Shown here piece by piece: positions 46,490 through 53,805 of a stretch of 64,000 bases of DNA (within the stretch, counting starts at the first letter, position 1; each line of letters opens with the position of its first letter). The translations under genes were made by a program, and so were the position numbers. The DNA lies in contig CAZKNJ010000002.1 in NCBI GenBank assembly GCA_964554185.1, positions 1 through 64,000 of the forward strand, read 5' to 3'. The DNA comes from CAZKNJ01 sp964554185. GTDB lineage: Bacteria > 4484-113. The notes under the pieces are model-generated. The model saw only the letters and a list, made by a program, of their open reading frames with translations, was not told the origin of the DNA and ran no database searches.

Positions 46490-47992
46490 ATGGCGGACGA
46501 TAAAGAGAATCTACAGGAAGCTGAAACCGGCGACGAGGAATCCGGCGCCAAGCAGCCGGTGGTCGGCCCCGACGGCCTGACCCGCAAGGATCGCATGAAG
46601 ATCAAGCGGCATGGGATGCCGGAGCAGACTCCCGAAGACCGCGTGCGCAACTTCAGCTCCGTCGTCCTCGGTTACGACGACGAGACCGCTTATGCCGAGG
46701 CGCAGCGCTGCCTGAACTGCAAGATACCGCGCTGCATTGACGGCTGCCCGGCGGAGATCGACATCCCCGGTTTCATCTACGCGGTGCTGGAGAACGACCT
46801 GGAGAAATCGTACCGGATACTCAAGGCAGCCAATGCGCTGCCCGCGGTTTGCGGCCGCGTCTGCCCGCAGGAAGCCCAGTGTGAGCTGACCTGCGTGCTG
46901 GCCAAGAAGAGCCCGGTGGCCATCGGCCGCCTGGAGCAGTACGTCGCCGAAAAGATGCTGGACCACTACGAGAAGGAGCCGCCGGAGATTGAGCATGTGC
47001 CCATCACCAAAGAGAAGGTCGCCGTCATCGGTGCTGGCCCGGCGGGCGTCACTGTGGCGATGGACCTTAAGCGGATGGGCTATGACGTCACCATTTTTGA
47101 GGCCTTGCACAAGCCCGGCGGCGTGCTCAACTACGGCATTCCGCCCTTCCGCCTGCCGCGCCGCATCCTCAACGCCGAGCTCAACACCGTAGCCGGAATG
47201 GGCATCCACGTCCGCTGCAACATCGTCTTTGGCAAGACGCTCACTTACGACGATGTGATGGCGCAGGATTTCAAGGCCGTTTTCCTCGGCACCGGCGCGG
47301 GCCTGCCCAGCTTTATGGGCATTCCCGGCGAGAACTCCAACGGCGTCTATTCCGCTAACGAGTACCTGACCCGCGTGAACCTGATGGAGGCCTGGGACTT
47401 CCCCAACGCCGACACGCCGGTGTTCGTGGGCAAACACGTCTGCACCGTCGGCGCTGGCAACACGGCGATGGACTCCGCCCGCGTTTCGCTGCGGATGCCG
47501 GGCGTGGAGAACAGCTACATCGTCTATCGCCGCACCAAGGATGAAGCGCCGGCCCGCCGTGAAGAGCTGCACCACGCCGAGGAAGAAGGGGTGATCTTCA
47601 AGTTTCTCACCCAACCCATTGAGGTCATCCACGACGACAAGAACTGGATTACCGCGCTGAAGTGCATCCGCATGGAGCTGGGCGAGCCCGACGAGAGCGG
47701 ACGGCGGCGGCCCGTACCGGTGCCCGACACCGAGTTCACCATCCCGTGCGACACGCTGCTCATGGCCATCGGCCAGCGCCCCAATCCCATCGCGATGCGC
47801 AGCATCCCCGGCCTGGGGATCACGCGCTGGGGAACCGTCACGGTGGACGAAGAGACCATGATGACGGAGGTGCCGGGAGTGTTCGCCGGCGGGGACGTGA
47901 CGGTCGGCGCATCCACTGTAATCATGGCCGTGGGCCACGGCAAGAAAGCCGCCAGAGGCATTGACGCATACCTTTCGGGCCTCCGCGGTTAG
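46490..47992 (+). CDS. nfnB: NfnB-like / glutamate synthase small-chain-like flavoprotein
   Basis: The 500-residue protein has an N-terminal ferredoxin-like region with 4Fe-4S ligands (RCLNCKIPRCIDGCPAEIDIPGFI, NALPAVCGRVCPQEAQCELTCVL), then FAD- and NADPH-binding Rossmann motifs (VAVIGAGPAGVTVAMDL, CTVGAGNTAMDSARV, GVFAGGDVTVGASTV). The pairing with nfnA fits the electron-bifurcating Nfn complex rather than glutamate synthase, since no large GltB chain is present. The first 50 residues are a hydrophilic extension. The start ATG is at 46490; the longer frame from 46424 would overlap nfnA. Confidence 0.88.
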   Translation: MADDKENLQEAETGDEESGAKQPVVGPDGLTRKDRMKIKRHGMPEQTPEDRVRNFSSVVLGYDDETAYAEAQRCLNCKIPRCIDGCPAEIDIPGFIYAVLENDLEKSYRILKAANALPAVCGRVCPQEAQCELTCVLAKKSPVAIGRLEQYVAEKMLDHYEKEPPEIEHVPITKEKVAVIGAGPAGVTVAMDLKRMGYDVTIFEALHKPGGVLNYGIPPFRLPRRILNAELNTVAGMGIHVRCNIVFGKTLTYDDVMAQDFKAVFLGTGAGLPSFMGIPGENSNGVYSANEYLTRVNLMEAWDFPNADTPVFVGKHVCTVGAGNTAMDSARVSLRMPGVENSYIVYRRTKDEAPARREELHHAEEEGVIFKFLTQPIEVIHDDKNWITALKCIRMELGEPDESGRRRPVPVPDTEFTIPCDTLLMAIGQRPNPIAMRSIPGLGITRWGTVTVDEETMMTEVPGVFAGGDVTVGASTVIMAVGHGKKAARGIDAYLSGLRG

Positions 47993-48043
47993 CCGCGATA
48001 TCTTGACGTTTTGACCGGACTGGAATTATCCGGTGGAATGTAT

Positions 48044-48201
48044 TATAATTGTGCCTTGCAGGGGTTTGGCCCTATCGGGGGGTATGGCGATCGGGTGGAC
48101 TGATTGCCGCCAGGCGGTTAGTTGTTTTCCGCATTCACCCAACGGGGCTTGGCAAACCATCGTTAATGTGTAACAATACAGGTGTCGCAAATTGCCTGTA
48201 T
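48044..48201 (+). promoter_or_regulatory. Two promoters and an inverted repeat ahead of the second S24 regulator
   Basis: A perfect TATAAT (48044-48049) would give a 165-nt leader. A second promoter, TTGGCA (48149-48154), 17 bp, AACAAT (48172-48177), lies closer. ATACAGG (48176-48182) and CCTGTAT (48195-48201) are perfect inverted arms 12 bp apart around its expected start, and GTTA/TAAC (48162-48174) flank the -10. This is the layout of a repressor operator, most simply for autoregulation. No riboswitch could be recognised in the leader. Confidence 0.55.
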
Positions 48202-48221
48202 GGAATAAGTGGTGAGGTGAA

Positions 48222-48998
48222 ATGGCTAGACCTAAAGGTGTACCAAACAAACGTAAGAAGGCGAAAGTGCCGGGAGTTACTTTCGGCACTCTGATCCGCA
48301 GCCTGCGGATCAGGGAAGGCATGTCGCAGACCTCGTTTGCCAAGAGGCTGGATCTGCATCCTTCCTACATCTCGCGCCTGGAGGCGGGAATGCGCCGTCC
48401 TTCGCCCGAGGTTCTCAAGCAAATGAGCGTTCTGCTCAGGTGCCCCCATGAGCGTCTGATTCAGGTCAGCGGCATGGTAGCGGAGAACCTCCTCAGCGAG
48501 ATTCGCCGCGGCCCCGTGGGCACGCTCTCCGGCGAGGTCCTGCAGCTTCGCAGCAGGCTCAAGCCGAAGAAAGAGAGCTCCGACATCCTCATCTCGGGCG
48601 ACGTCAAGCCGCTGCCCGTGTATGATTCGGTGCCGGCCGGCGTGTCCGTGGAGAAGATCGCCAAAGCCGCCAAGGGCGGGTCCAAGGTGGAGTTTGTGGA
48701 CTCGAGCATCGTCAAGGACGATGAGGCCTTTGCGATGGTCGTCAGCGGCAACTCCATGAAGGACGCGGGGATTATGCACGGCGACATAGTGGTGATTTCG
48801 CCGAACTCCAACATCAAGAACGGCGACATCGCGCTCGTGGCCATCGGCCAGAAGGATGTCTCGCTGAAGCGCGTGTACATTGAGGGTGATTACGCCCTGC
48901 TGCACGCGGCCAACAGCGACTTCCCGCCCGTTATGCTGCCCTACCCCGACGGGGTCGAGCTGCTGGGCAAGGCCGTCTGGGTCCGCCGCAAGATGTAA
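48222..48998 (+). CDS. XRE-type regulator with LexA-like S24 autoprotease domain (paralogue 2)
   Basis: The 258-residue protein mirrors the regulator at 4886-5695. A basic N-tail is followed by the helix-turn-helix REGMSQTSFAKRLDLHPSYISRLEAGM and an S24 domain. The nucleophile Ser178 (SGNSMKDAGI), Lys216 (VSLKRVYI) and the candidate bond Ala139-Gly140 (VPAGVS) have almost the same spacing as in the first protein and in LexA. It likely represses genes until RecA-stimulated self-cleavage. GAGGTGA lies just before the ATG. It follows nfnB by 229 bp. Confidence 0.88.
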   Translation: MARPKGVPNKRKKAKVPGVTFGTLIRSLRIREGMSQTSFAKRLDLHPSYISRLEAGMRRPSPEVLKQMSVLLRCPHERLIQVSGMVAENLLSEIRRGPVGTLSGEVLQLRSRLKPKKESSDILISGDVKPLPVYDSVPAGVSVEKIAKAAKGGSKVEFVDSSIVKDDEAFAMVVSGNSMKDAGIMHGDIVVISPNSNIKNGDIALVAIGQKDVSLKRVYIEGDYALLHAANSDFPPVMLPYPDGVELLGKAVWVRRKM

Positions 48999-49009
48999 CG
49001 AAGCGCTTG

Positions 49010-49041
49010 AGCGGCCGGTCTTCTTTTACGGGCCGGCCGCT
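49010..49041 (+). terminator. Hairpin after the second S24 regulator
   Basis: AGCGGCCGG (49010-49018) and CCGGCCGCT (49033-49041) form a 9-bp stem, with a T-rich 14-nt loop and no T-run after it. It starts 12 nt after the stop codon and may terminate or stabilise the transcript. Confidence 0.5.
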
Positions 49042-49162
49042 TGATGCGCCTCCCTGCACCGGCAGCTGCGAAGCTGCGCGGGTAGTTCCGCCCACCGAGT
49101 GATAGCGAACTCGCTATTCGCCCCAGGAGCTGGCGGTCCAGTGGTTGGCGGCCGATGCCCTG

Positions 49163-49591
49163 CTACGCGAAAATGGCCCTGATGGCGTCCGCCCGCTCGT
49201 GGTCACGCGCCGCGTGCGCCACCACGCAGTCGTAATACGTGGGCAGATGGCAGTCAATTGGGAAGCCCAGCGTGCCCGGAGGCTTGTCGAAGTCATCGGG
49301 GGCAAGGTTCAGTATCTGGCTTTCCAGCAGGTGTTCCAGCGTCCGTATCAGCATTGAGGACTGATTCTTGGACATAAACGCTGTAGGCACGGCCGGCACG
49401 CCCTGCGCCCCCAGGCCGATAGCCATCATCTTCTTGTCATCGGCGACCAGCTTGGAGTAGTCGGCGGCGCTGTGTCCGCTTTCGTCCTTCTCGTTGATGA
49501 AGGCGTAGTCGCTGGGAACGTCCGCGATGGCCTGCAGCACGTCGCGACTGGAAGCCGCAACCAGATTCTTCAACTCCTGATTCACAGACAT
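49163..49591 (-). CDS. Hypothetical protein downstream of the TPR gene
   Basis: I do not recognise this 142-residue protein. It is mostly hydrophilic with no signal peptide or membrane segment. The segment INEKDESGHSAADYSKLVADDKK is helical and charged, and HLPTYYDCVVAHAARDHERADAI near the C-terminus carries several His, Cys and Asp residues. It starts immediately after the TPR gene stop, with AAGGAG 7 nt before its ATG, so the two should be translated together. The gene looks real because it is open, coupled and has a good ribosome site. Confidence 0.6.
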   Translation of the reverse strand: MSVNQELKNLVAASSRDVLQAIADVPSDYAFINEKDESGHSAADYSKLVADDKKMMAIGLGAQGVPAVPTAFMSKNQSSMLIRTLEHLLESQILNLAPDDFDKPPGTLGFPIDCHLPTYYDCVVAHAARDHERADAIRAIFA

Positions 49592-50335
49592 CTATTTTCT
49601 CCTTGTCTTGTGGAATTGCTCTGAGCGTTGTTGCCACTCGTCCAGCACCGGATTCTGTTTGGACTGCTCCTCTTTGATGCGCGCCGCCTCCCGCCGAAAC
49701 GCGGCCGCCTCATCCTTGCGGCCTTCCTCTTCCAGGAAGCCGGCGTAAGCCTCCAGATTCTCCAAGTCCTCCGGCGCGGCTTCACGCGCCTGTTTGAATC
49801 TCATCTCCGCCTCATCCTTCTTGCCTTCTTTTGCAAGCACCTGAGCGAGTGTTGAAAGCGCAGCTTCATCGTTGGGTGCAAACTCAAGCGCGAGGAGCAG
49901 CTCCTCCTTGGCCTCTTCAAGCTTGCCCTGGCGCAGATACAAGTCGCCCAGGTTGTTGTGCGGGTTGAAGTAGTCCCTGATGGCCAGCGCTTGCCGGTAG
50001 GCTTTCTCCGCCTCGTCGTACCGTCCTAGAAGGCACAGGACACATCCGAGGTTGTTACGCGCTCTGGCGTACTCCGGATCCAGCTCAATGGCACGCAAGT
50101 ACTGCTCCTCCGCCTCTTCGTATTGCTCGTAGTGCTGGAGTATCCGCCCGTAGTTGTAATGAGCCAGGCAGTCGTCAAAGCCAGCGTCAATCGACCAGCG
50201 GTAGAGCCTCCTGACCACGGGCCAGAACTTCTTTGGTGTATCGATCAACTCAATTGCGCGGTAGAAAACGGCTTTGCCTTTATCAGGGAAGCCGCCGTCA
50301 TTCGGTTGGCTCATAAGTGGATCAGGCTCCCACAA
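49592..50335 (-). CDS. Tetratricopeptide repeat protein
   Basis: The protein has up to 247 residues (an internal start at 50314 is possible) and four or five TPR units, for example AHYNYGRILQHYEQYEEAEEQYLRAIELDPEYARARNNLGCVLCLLGRYDEAEKAYRQALAIRDY. There is no signal peptide. TPR domains bind other proteins; the partner is unknown, but the co-translated hypothetical protein downstream is a candidate. The C-terminal 50 residues are charged and helical. Confidence 0.8.
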   Translation of the reverse strand: MWEPDPLMSQPNDGGFPDKGKAVFYRAIELIDTPKKFWPVVRRLYRWSIDAGFDDCLAHYNYGRILQHYEQYEEAEEQYLRAIELDPEYARARNNLGCVLCLLGRYDEAEKAYRQALAIRDYFNPHNNLGDLYLRQGKLEEAKEELLLALEFAPNDEAALSTLAQVLAKEGKKDEAEMRFKQAREAAPEDLENLEAYAGFLEEEGRKDEAAAFRREAARIKEEQSKQNPVLDEWQQRSEQFHKTRRK

Positions 50336-50455
50336 CCGTCATATGAGAGTTGCGTCACTCATTAGTTTACCACAATAGGAGCTTTGGGCAACATGCAGGC
50401 GGCGGATTTCCGCCCGCAGATTCCAGCACCCCCACTACGTCGCGCGTTTCTGCGG

Positions 50456-50524
50456 TATAATCAAGGTGAAAGGCGCTCAAATCCATTGGAGAGCGCAGGG
50501 GCCGGAAAACGGCCCCATTTCTTC
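50456..50524 (+). ncRNA. Candidate small RNA with its own promoter and terminator
   Basis: A perfect TATAAT (50456-50461) on the plus strand faces no gene on that strand. About 7 nt downstream begins a compact sequence with two hairpins: GCGCTC/GAGCGC (50473-50478 and 50491-50496), then GGGGCCG/CGGCCCC with the loop GAAAA (50498-50516), followed by ATTTCTTC. This has the shape of a short transcript of about 57 nt with an intrinsic terminator. It ends just before the 3' end of the nifX-like gene. The -35 is weak, and the second hairpin could simply terminate neighbouring transcripts. Confidence 0.4.
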
Positions 50525-50551
50525 AAGCGCCGCTCCCACTCCTCGGAACGG

Positions 50552-50923
50552 CTATCCATCGGAGCCGGTGCAGCCGTGCCCTTCACCATGGTCGCATGGA
50601 CTCTCACCGGTCTGCAAATTGCCTTCCAGGAATTCCGCCACCACCTGCTCGACATCATCGCTTAGAGCGCCGATTACAACTTCAATGCCGTGCTGTGTAA
50701 ACAGGTTTACCGCGCGAGGCCCCATGCCGCTTGCCAGCACGTGCGTGACGCCGTGCTCGGCTAGGAGAGCCGGGAAGGCACCCGGCGCGTGAACGGGACT
50801 CTGAACACTGTTGCGTCCCGTAATCTGCCGGGTTTCCGGATCAATATCGATCAGGATGAAGCCTTCACAGCGTCCGAAATGCGGGCTTAACCTTCCGCCC
50901 GCCATTGGCAGCGCAATCCTCAT
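50552..50923 (-). CDS. NifX/NafY-type dinitrogenase iron-molybdenum cofactor-binding protein
   Basis: The 123-residue protein has the family fold (MRIALPMAGGRLSPHFGRCEGFILIDID, HGVTHVLASGMGPRAVNLFTQHGIEVVIGA), then a short tail with Cys and His (GESPCDHGEGHGCTGSDG). Members bind iron-sulphur or molybdenum-iron cluster precursors; those outside nitrogen fixation clusters have no proven role. The ATG overlaps the stop of the preceding MinD-type gene by 4 nt. No nitrogenase genes are in the window. Confidence 0.82.
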   Translation of the reverse strand: MRIALPMAGGRLSPHFGRCEGFILIDIDPETRQITGRNSVQSPVHAPGAFPALLAEHGVTHVLASGMGPRAVNLFTQHGIEVVIGALSDDVEQVVAEFLEGNLQTGESPCDHGEGHGCTGSDG

Positions 50924-51855
50924 TTGCCATCTCCTTCGCCGGTGGTTGTCGTTTGTTTGGTGCTGCTCGCCAGATGAATCTGCACAACGTCCCAGAGCTT
51001 CCGCAGGTCTACGGAAGCTCCCTCCTCAGTATACTCCACTACGCTCTGCCGATGGATCATCGCCTGGGTGAATACTGGATCGTAGCGAACCCGCGCTCCT
51101 ATCTCCATCCCGCCCTCGCGTGCAATCCCCTCTATCCTCCCGGCGATATCCTCGTTCAGGTCATACTTATTTACGGATACCATTGTGGGTATCCCGAAAT
51201 GCTTGGTGAGCTCGCCAATTCGTTGCAGGTCGTGCAAACCCGAAAGTGTCGGTTCAGTGATGATAAGGGCTAGCTTCGCTCCGGTGAGCGAGGCAATCAC
51301 CGGACAGCCGATTCCGGGGGAGCCGTCAACGATGATGGTCTCGCAACCGTTGGACGCAGCAACCTCCCGCGACTTCTCGCGAACCAGGCTCACGAGCTTA
51401 CCCGAATTCTCCTCGGCGATACCCATCCGCGCGTGCACCATCGGCCCGTGCCGCGTCTTAGAGATAAACCACTGGCCGTTGACGGTTTCCTGCATTTTGA
51501 TGGCATCCTCAGGGCAGAACCGGGCGCAAACGCCGCATCCTTCACACGCAACAGCCTCGATTTCGTATGGTGCAGGCATGCCTTGCCGATTAAAGCCGCC
51601 GTTGTGCGGCGCACCAAAGCGGCAGAGCTCCTCGCAAATTCCGCACACCGTGCAATTCTCAGGATCAATCACCGCAGTGCTGCCGCCAATAAACTCGTGG
51701 GTTTCCTGGACTTGCGGATCCAGCAGCAGGTGCAGATTGGCAGCGTCAACGTCGCAGTCGGCGAGCGCAGTATTCCCCGCCAAAGCCGCAAATGCAGCAA
51801 CCACGCTCGTCTTGCCGGTTCCGCCCTTGCCGCTGATTACTACGAGTTCTTTCAC
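50920..51855 (-). CDS. MinD-superfamily ATPase with inserted ferredoxin domain (1)
   Basis: The 311-residue protein starts ELVVISGKGGTGKTSVVAAF, the deviant Walker A motif of the MinD/ParA/NifH superfamily. Residues about 65-120 hold two 4Fe-4S motifs (CTVCGICEELCRFGAP, CEGCGVCARFCPEDA). The later DGSPGIGCPVIASL is the ATPase switch region. Such ferredoxin-ATPases (COG1149) occur in pairs in strict anaerobes and are thought to move or reduce metal clusters, with no proven reaction. It overlaps both neighbours by 4 nt (ATGA on each side), so the operon is tightly coupled. Confidence 0.88.
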   Translation of the reverse strand: MKELVVISGKGGTGKTSVVAAFAALAGNTALADCDVDAANLHLLLDPQVQETHEFIGGSTAVIDPENCTVCGICEELCRFGAPHNGGFNRQGMPAPYEIEAVACEGCGVCARFCPEDAIKMQETVNGQWFISKTRHGPMVHARMGIAEENSGKLVSLVREKSREVAASNGCETIIVDGSPGIGCPVIASLTGAKLALIITEPTLSGLHDLQRIGELTKHFGIPTMVSVNKYDLNEDIAGRIEGIAREGGMEIGARVRYDPVFTQAMIHRQSVVEYTEEGASVDLRKLWDVVQIHLASSTKQTTTTGEGDGK

Positions 51856-52697
51856 TCCTTCAGCTCCCGGCTGATGAACTCGTGTAATTTCATCAGGCCT
51901 TCACCGTATCCCTGCACGGATTCGGCGATAAGCTCACCGCGCGAGTAAGCTTCCGCAATCTCGCGGCTGTCGGGTATCTCCAGTGGTACCGGGATATCCT
52001 GCTCCGTGCAGTAGTCACCGACGCTGTCGTCGCCCGTATCGGCGCGGTTTATAACCAGCGCAAAGGGCTTTTCGAGCTCGCGCACCATCCCGACTGCCAA
52101 CTCCAGGTCGTTTAAGCCAAACGGCGTGGGCTCGGTAACGAGCACGACATAATCGGCACTCCGCACGCTTTCAACCACGGGGCAGGATGTCCCTGGCGGC
52201 GCGTCCAGTATTACAGTCTTACCGGCAGGATTTCGCGTCAGCTCGCGGATAATCGGAGTCGCGCGCGCTTCTCCAACGTTGAGCACTCCGTGAGTGAACC
52301 TTACCTTGCCAGCTATCCCTTCTTCAATGATTCCGATTTCGCGCGGGATCTCGCTTATCGCGTCTTCCGGGCATACTAGCGCGCAGCCTCCGCAGCCGTT
52401 GCACAATGCGGGGAAGGTTAGCACCTTCTTCTTTACCACCACAATCGCTCCGTACTGGCACATGTCCCCGCACTCCCCGCATCCGGTACAGAGAGCGGCA
52501 TCTACTTCGGGCGTGGGAATCGAGACAGGGCGCGAGCCCTCTAGCTGGGGCTTGAGGAAGATGTGCGCGTTTGGCTCCTCCACATCGCAGTCAACCAAGT
52601 GCACCGCCTCGCCCTGCTGGGCAAGCACGTATGCTAGGTTAACCGCGATGGTGGTCTTGCCGGTTCCGCCTTTCCCGCTGGCGATGGTGATGCGTAT
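51852..52697 (-). CDS. MinD-superfamily ATPase with inserted ferredoxin domain (2), apparent AUA start
   Basis: The conserved beginning, IRITIASGKGGTGKTTIAVNL, starts with the codon ATA at 52697-52695. AGGAG lies 7 nt upstream and the preceding gene stops 16 nt before. No ATG, GTG or TTG occurs between that stop and the P-loop, and extending the frame upstream would read through the glycine-rich tail of the neighbour. So the gene either initiates at AUA or carries a base error. The 281-residue protein has two 4Fe-4S motifs (CTGCGECGDMCQYGA, CNGCGGCALVCPEDA) and APPGTSCPVVES. It is 4 nt overlapping with its partner. Confidence 0.75.
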   Translation of the reverse strand: MRITIASGKGGTGKTTIAVNLAYVLAQQGEAVHLVDCDVEEPNAHIFLKPQLEGSRPVSIPTPEVDAALCTGCGECGDMCQYGAIVVVKKKVLTFPALCNGCGGCALVCPEDAISEIPREIGIIEEGIAGKVRFTHGVLNVGEARATPIIRELTRNPAGKTVILDAPPGTSCPVVESVRSADYVVLVTEPTPFGLNDLELAVGMVRELEKPFALVINRADTGDDSVGDYCTEQDIPVPLEIPDSREIAEAYSRGELIAESVQGYGEGLMKLHEFISRELKE

Positions 52698-52713
52698 GGG
52701 CTGACTCCTGTTC

Positions 52714-53256
52714 CTACCGGCCCTGACCGCTACCGCCGCCGCGACCTCCGCCGCCGCGACCTCCACCGCGCCCATCTCGGGGACCCGTTCCTCGTCCGCG
52801 TCCGCCACCCATGCCGCGGCCCTTGCCAGTGCCCTGTCCACCGCCCATCCCTGCGCCTTGGCTGCCACCCATTCCGCGCCCGCCGCCGGAACCCGTCATC
52901 CCGGCGTGTGGAGGTGCGCTAGGCTGCGCATTGGCAGCCGATTTCCCCTGCACGAACAGGTCAACTGCCTGGCGCACGGTTCCGCTGGCACCATCATGAA
53001 CCTCTATCCCTGCGGCGGTGAGAGTTGCGTGCGCATTTGGGCCGCAGCTGCCGGTTAAAACGGCCTTCGCGCCGCTATCGCTTACAACCCTCGCAGCTTC
53101 TATCCCTGCGCCGCCACCCATAGCGGCGCTGCTGTTGGGCAGAGCGGTGAATGAGCCGTCATCCGTCTCAACAATGATGTAGTAAGGACAGCGCCCGAAA
53201 CGGGGATCAACCGGTGAATCCAGGCTGTCTCCGGTGGAAGTTACGGCAATCAGCAT
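52714..53256 (-). CDS. NifX-type cluster-binding protein with a glycine-rich tail
   Basis: Residues 1-105 form the same fold as the protein at 50552 (MLIAVTSTGDSLDSPVDPRFGRCPYYIIVETDDG, GAKAVLTGSCGPNAHATLTAAGIEVHDG). The remaining 75 residues are nearly all Gly, Arg, Met and Ser (GGRGMGGSQGAGMGG and so on). The role of the tail is unknown; it might make a flexible or metal-binding extension. AAGGAGG 10 nt before the ATG gives the start. It is second in the operon that begins with DUF5320. Confidence 0.8.
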   Translation of the reverse strand: MLIAVTSTGDSLDSPVDPRFGRCPYYIIVETDDGSFTALPNSSAAMGGGAGIEAARVVSDSGAKAVLTGSCGPNAHATLTAAGIEVHDGASGTVRQAVDLFVQGKSAANAQPSAPPHAGMTGSGGGRGMGGSQGAGMGGGQGTGKGRGMGGGRGRGTGPRDGRGGGRGGGGRGGGSGQGR

Positions 53257-53261
53257 GAGTA

Positions 53262-53609
53262 TCAGTCCTCCTTCTGCAGTTCTTCGATACGTTGGCGAAT
53301 GGCGTCAAGCTGGCCTCCGAAGTAATCCGCCTGGCGCTTGAGCGCTTCCAGTTCTCCCTCGCGGTTCGCCATAACCGGCGCCGGAGGGACCGGAGGAACA
53401 GCCCCCGCTCGCTGCCAGCCGAACAGGCCGGTAGCGTAGAACATATTGCGATGGCCGCGACCTCCTCCCCGGCCTCCGCCACCGCCGAATCCCATTCCGC
53501 GACCGGGCGCGTTTGCGTATCCGGGAACATCGGCGCCCGTGCAATATCCCATTCTTCGTCCGGTCATCGGGCCCGCGCCCATCGGACCGGTTCTATCGCC
53601 GCGTGGCAT
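53262..53609 (-). CDS. DUF5320 protein, first in the MinD operon
   Basis: From the ATG at 53609 (AAGGAGG 7 nt upstream) the protein has 115 residues. It begins MPRGDRTGPMGAGPMTGRRMGYCTG, the glycine-rich DUF5320 signature, continues with glycine-rich stretches, and ends with a short coiled coil (ELEALKRQADYFGGQLDAIRQRIEELQ). DUF5320 proteins accompany MinD/NifX genes in anaerobes; the function is unknown. The longer frame from 53675 would start inside the operator region and is rejected. Confidence 0.75.
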   Translation of the reverse strand: MPRGDRTGPMGAGPMTGRRMGYCTGADVPGYANAPGRGMGFGGGGGRGGGRGHRNMFYATGLFGWQRAGAVPPVPPAPVMANREGELEALKRQADYFGGQLDAIRQRIEELQKED

Positions 53610-53655
53610 AGTCAAACCTCCTTGCGGGTAATACGACTCACAAACGTGAGCAGTG

Positions 53656-53678
53656 ATATTGAGACCCAATCTCAATAT
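53656..53678. promoter_or_regulatory. Inverted-repeat operator of the DUF5320-NifX-MinD operon
   Basis: ATATTGAGA (53656-53664) and TCTCAATAT (53670-53678) are perfect 9-bp arms around CCCAA. On the minus strand a TATAGT-like -10 lies just upstream, so a dimeric repressor or sensor bound here would cover the start of the operon. A second small hairpin (CTCAC/GTGAG) lies between it and the ribosome site. Confidence 0.6.
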
Positions 53679-53805
53679 ACTATACTACGCTAAGGGACGA
53701 TGCGCAAGCTCATCTTGGTGAAACGTCTTGTGTGTATAAAGACTGCGCTCTACCGTTGACCGCAGCCCGCTGGCGCAGCACGCGCCGGTTCGATTATCCC
53801 TTGGT

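Noticed and set aside
48056..48221. Possible riboswitch (GGCAAACC and CGCAAA words recall cyclic di-GMP class I) in the leader of the second S24 regulator
   Set aside because: Other conserved parts of the class I aptamer are absent, and a second promoter lies inside the leader. An operator explains the palindromes better.
53700..53805. tRNA-like D-arm (TCAACGGTAGAGCGC) and a possible anticodon stem on the minus strand downstream of pepA
   Set aside because: The anticodon loop lacks the conserved T at position 33 and no T-arm follows. The GGTTCGATT nearby is on the opposite strand. At most a degenerate fragment.
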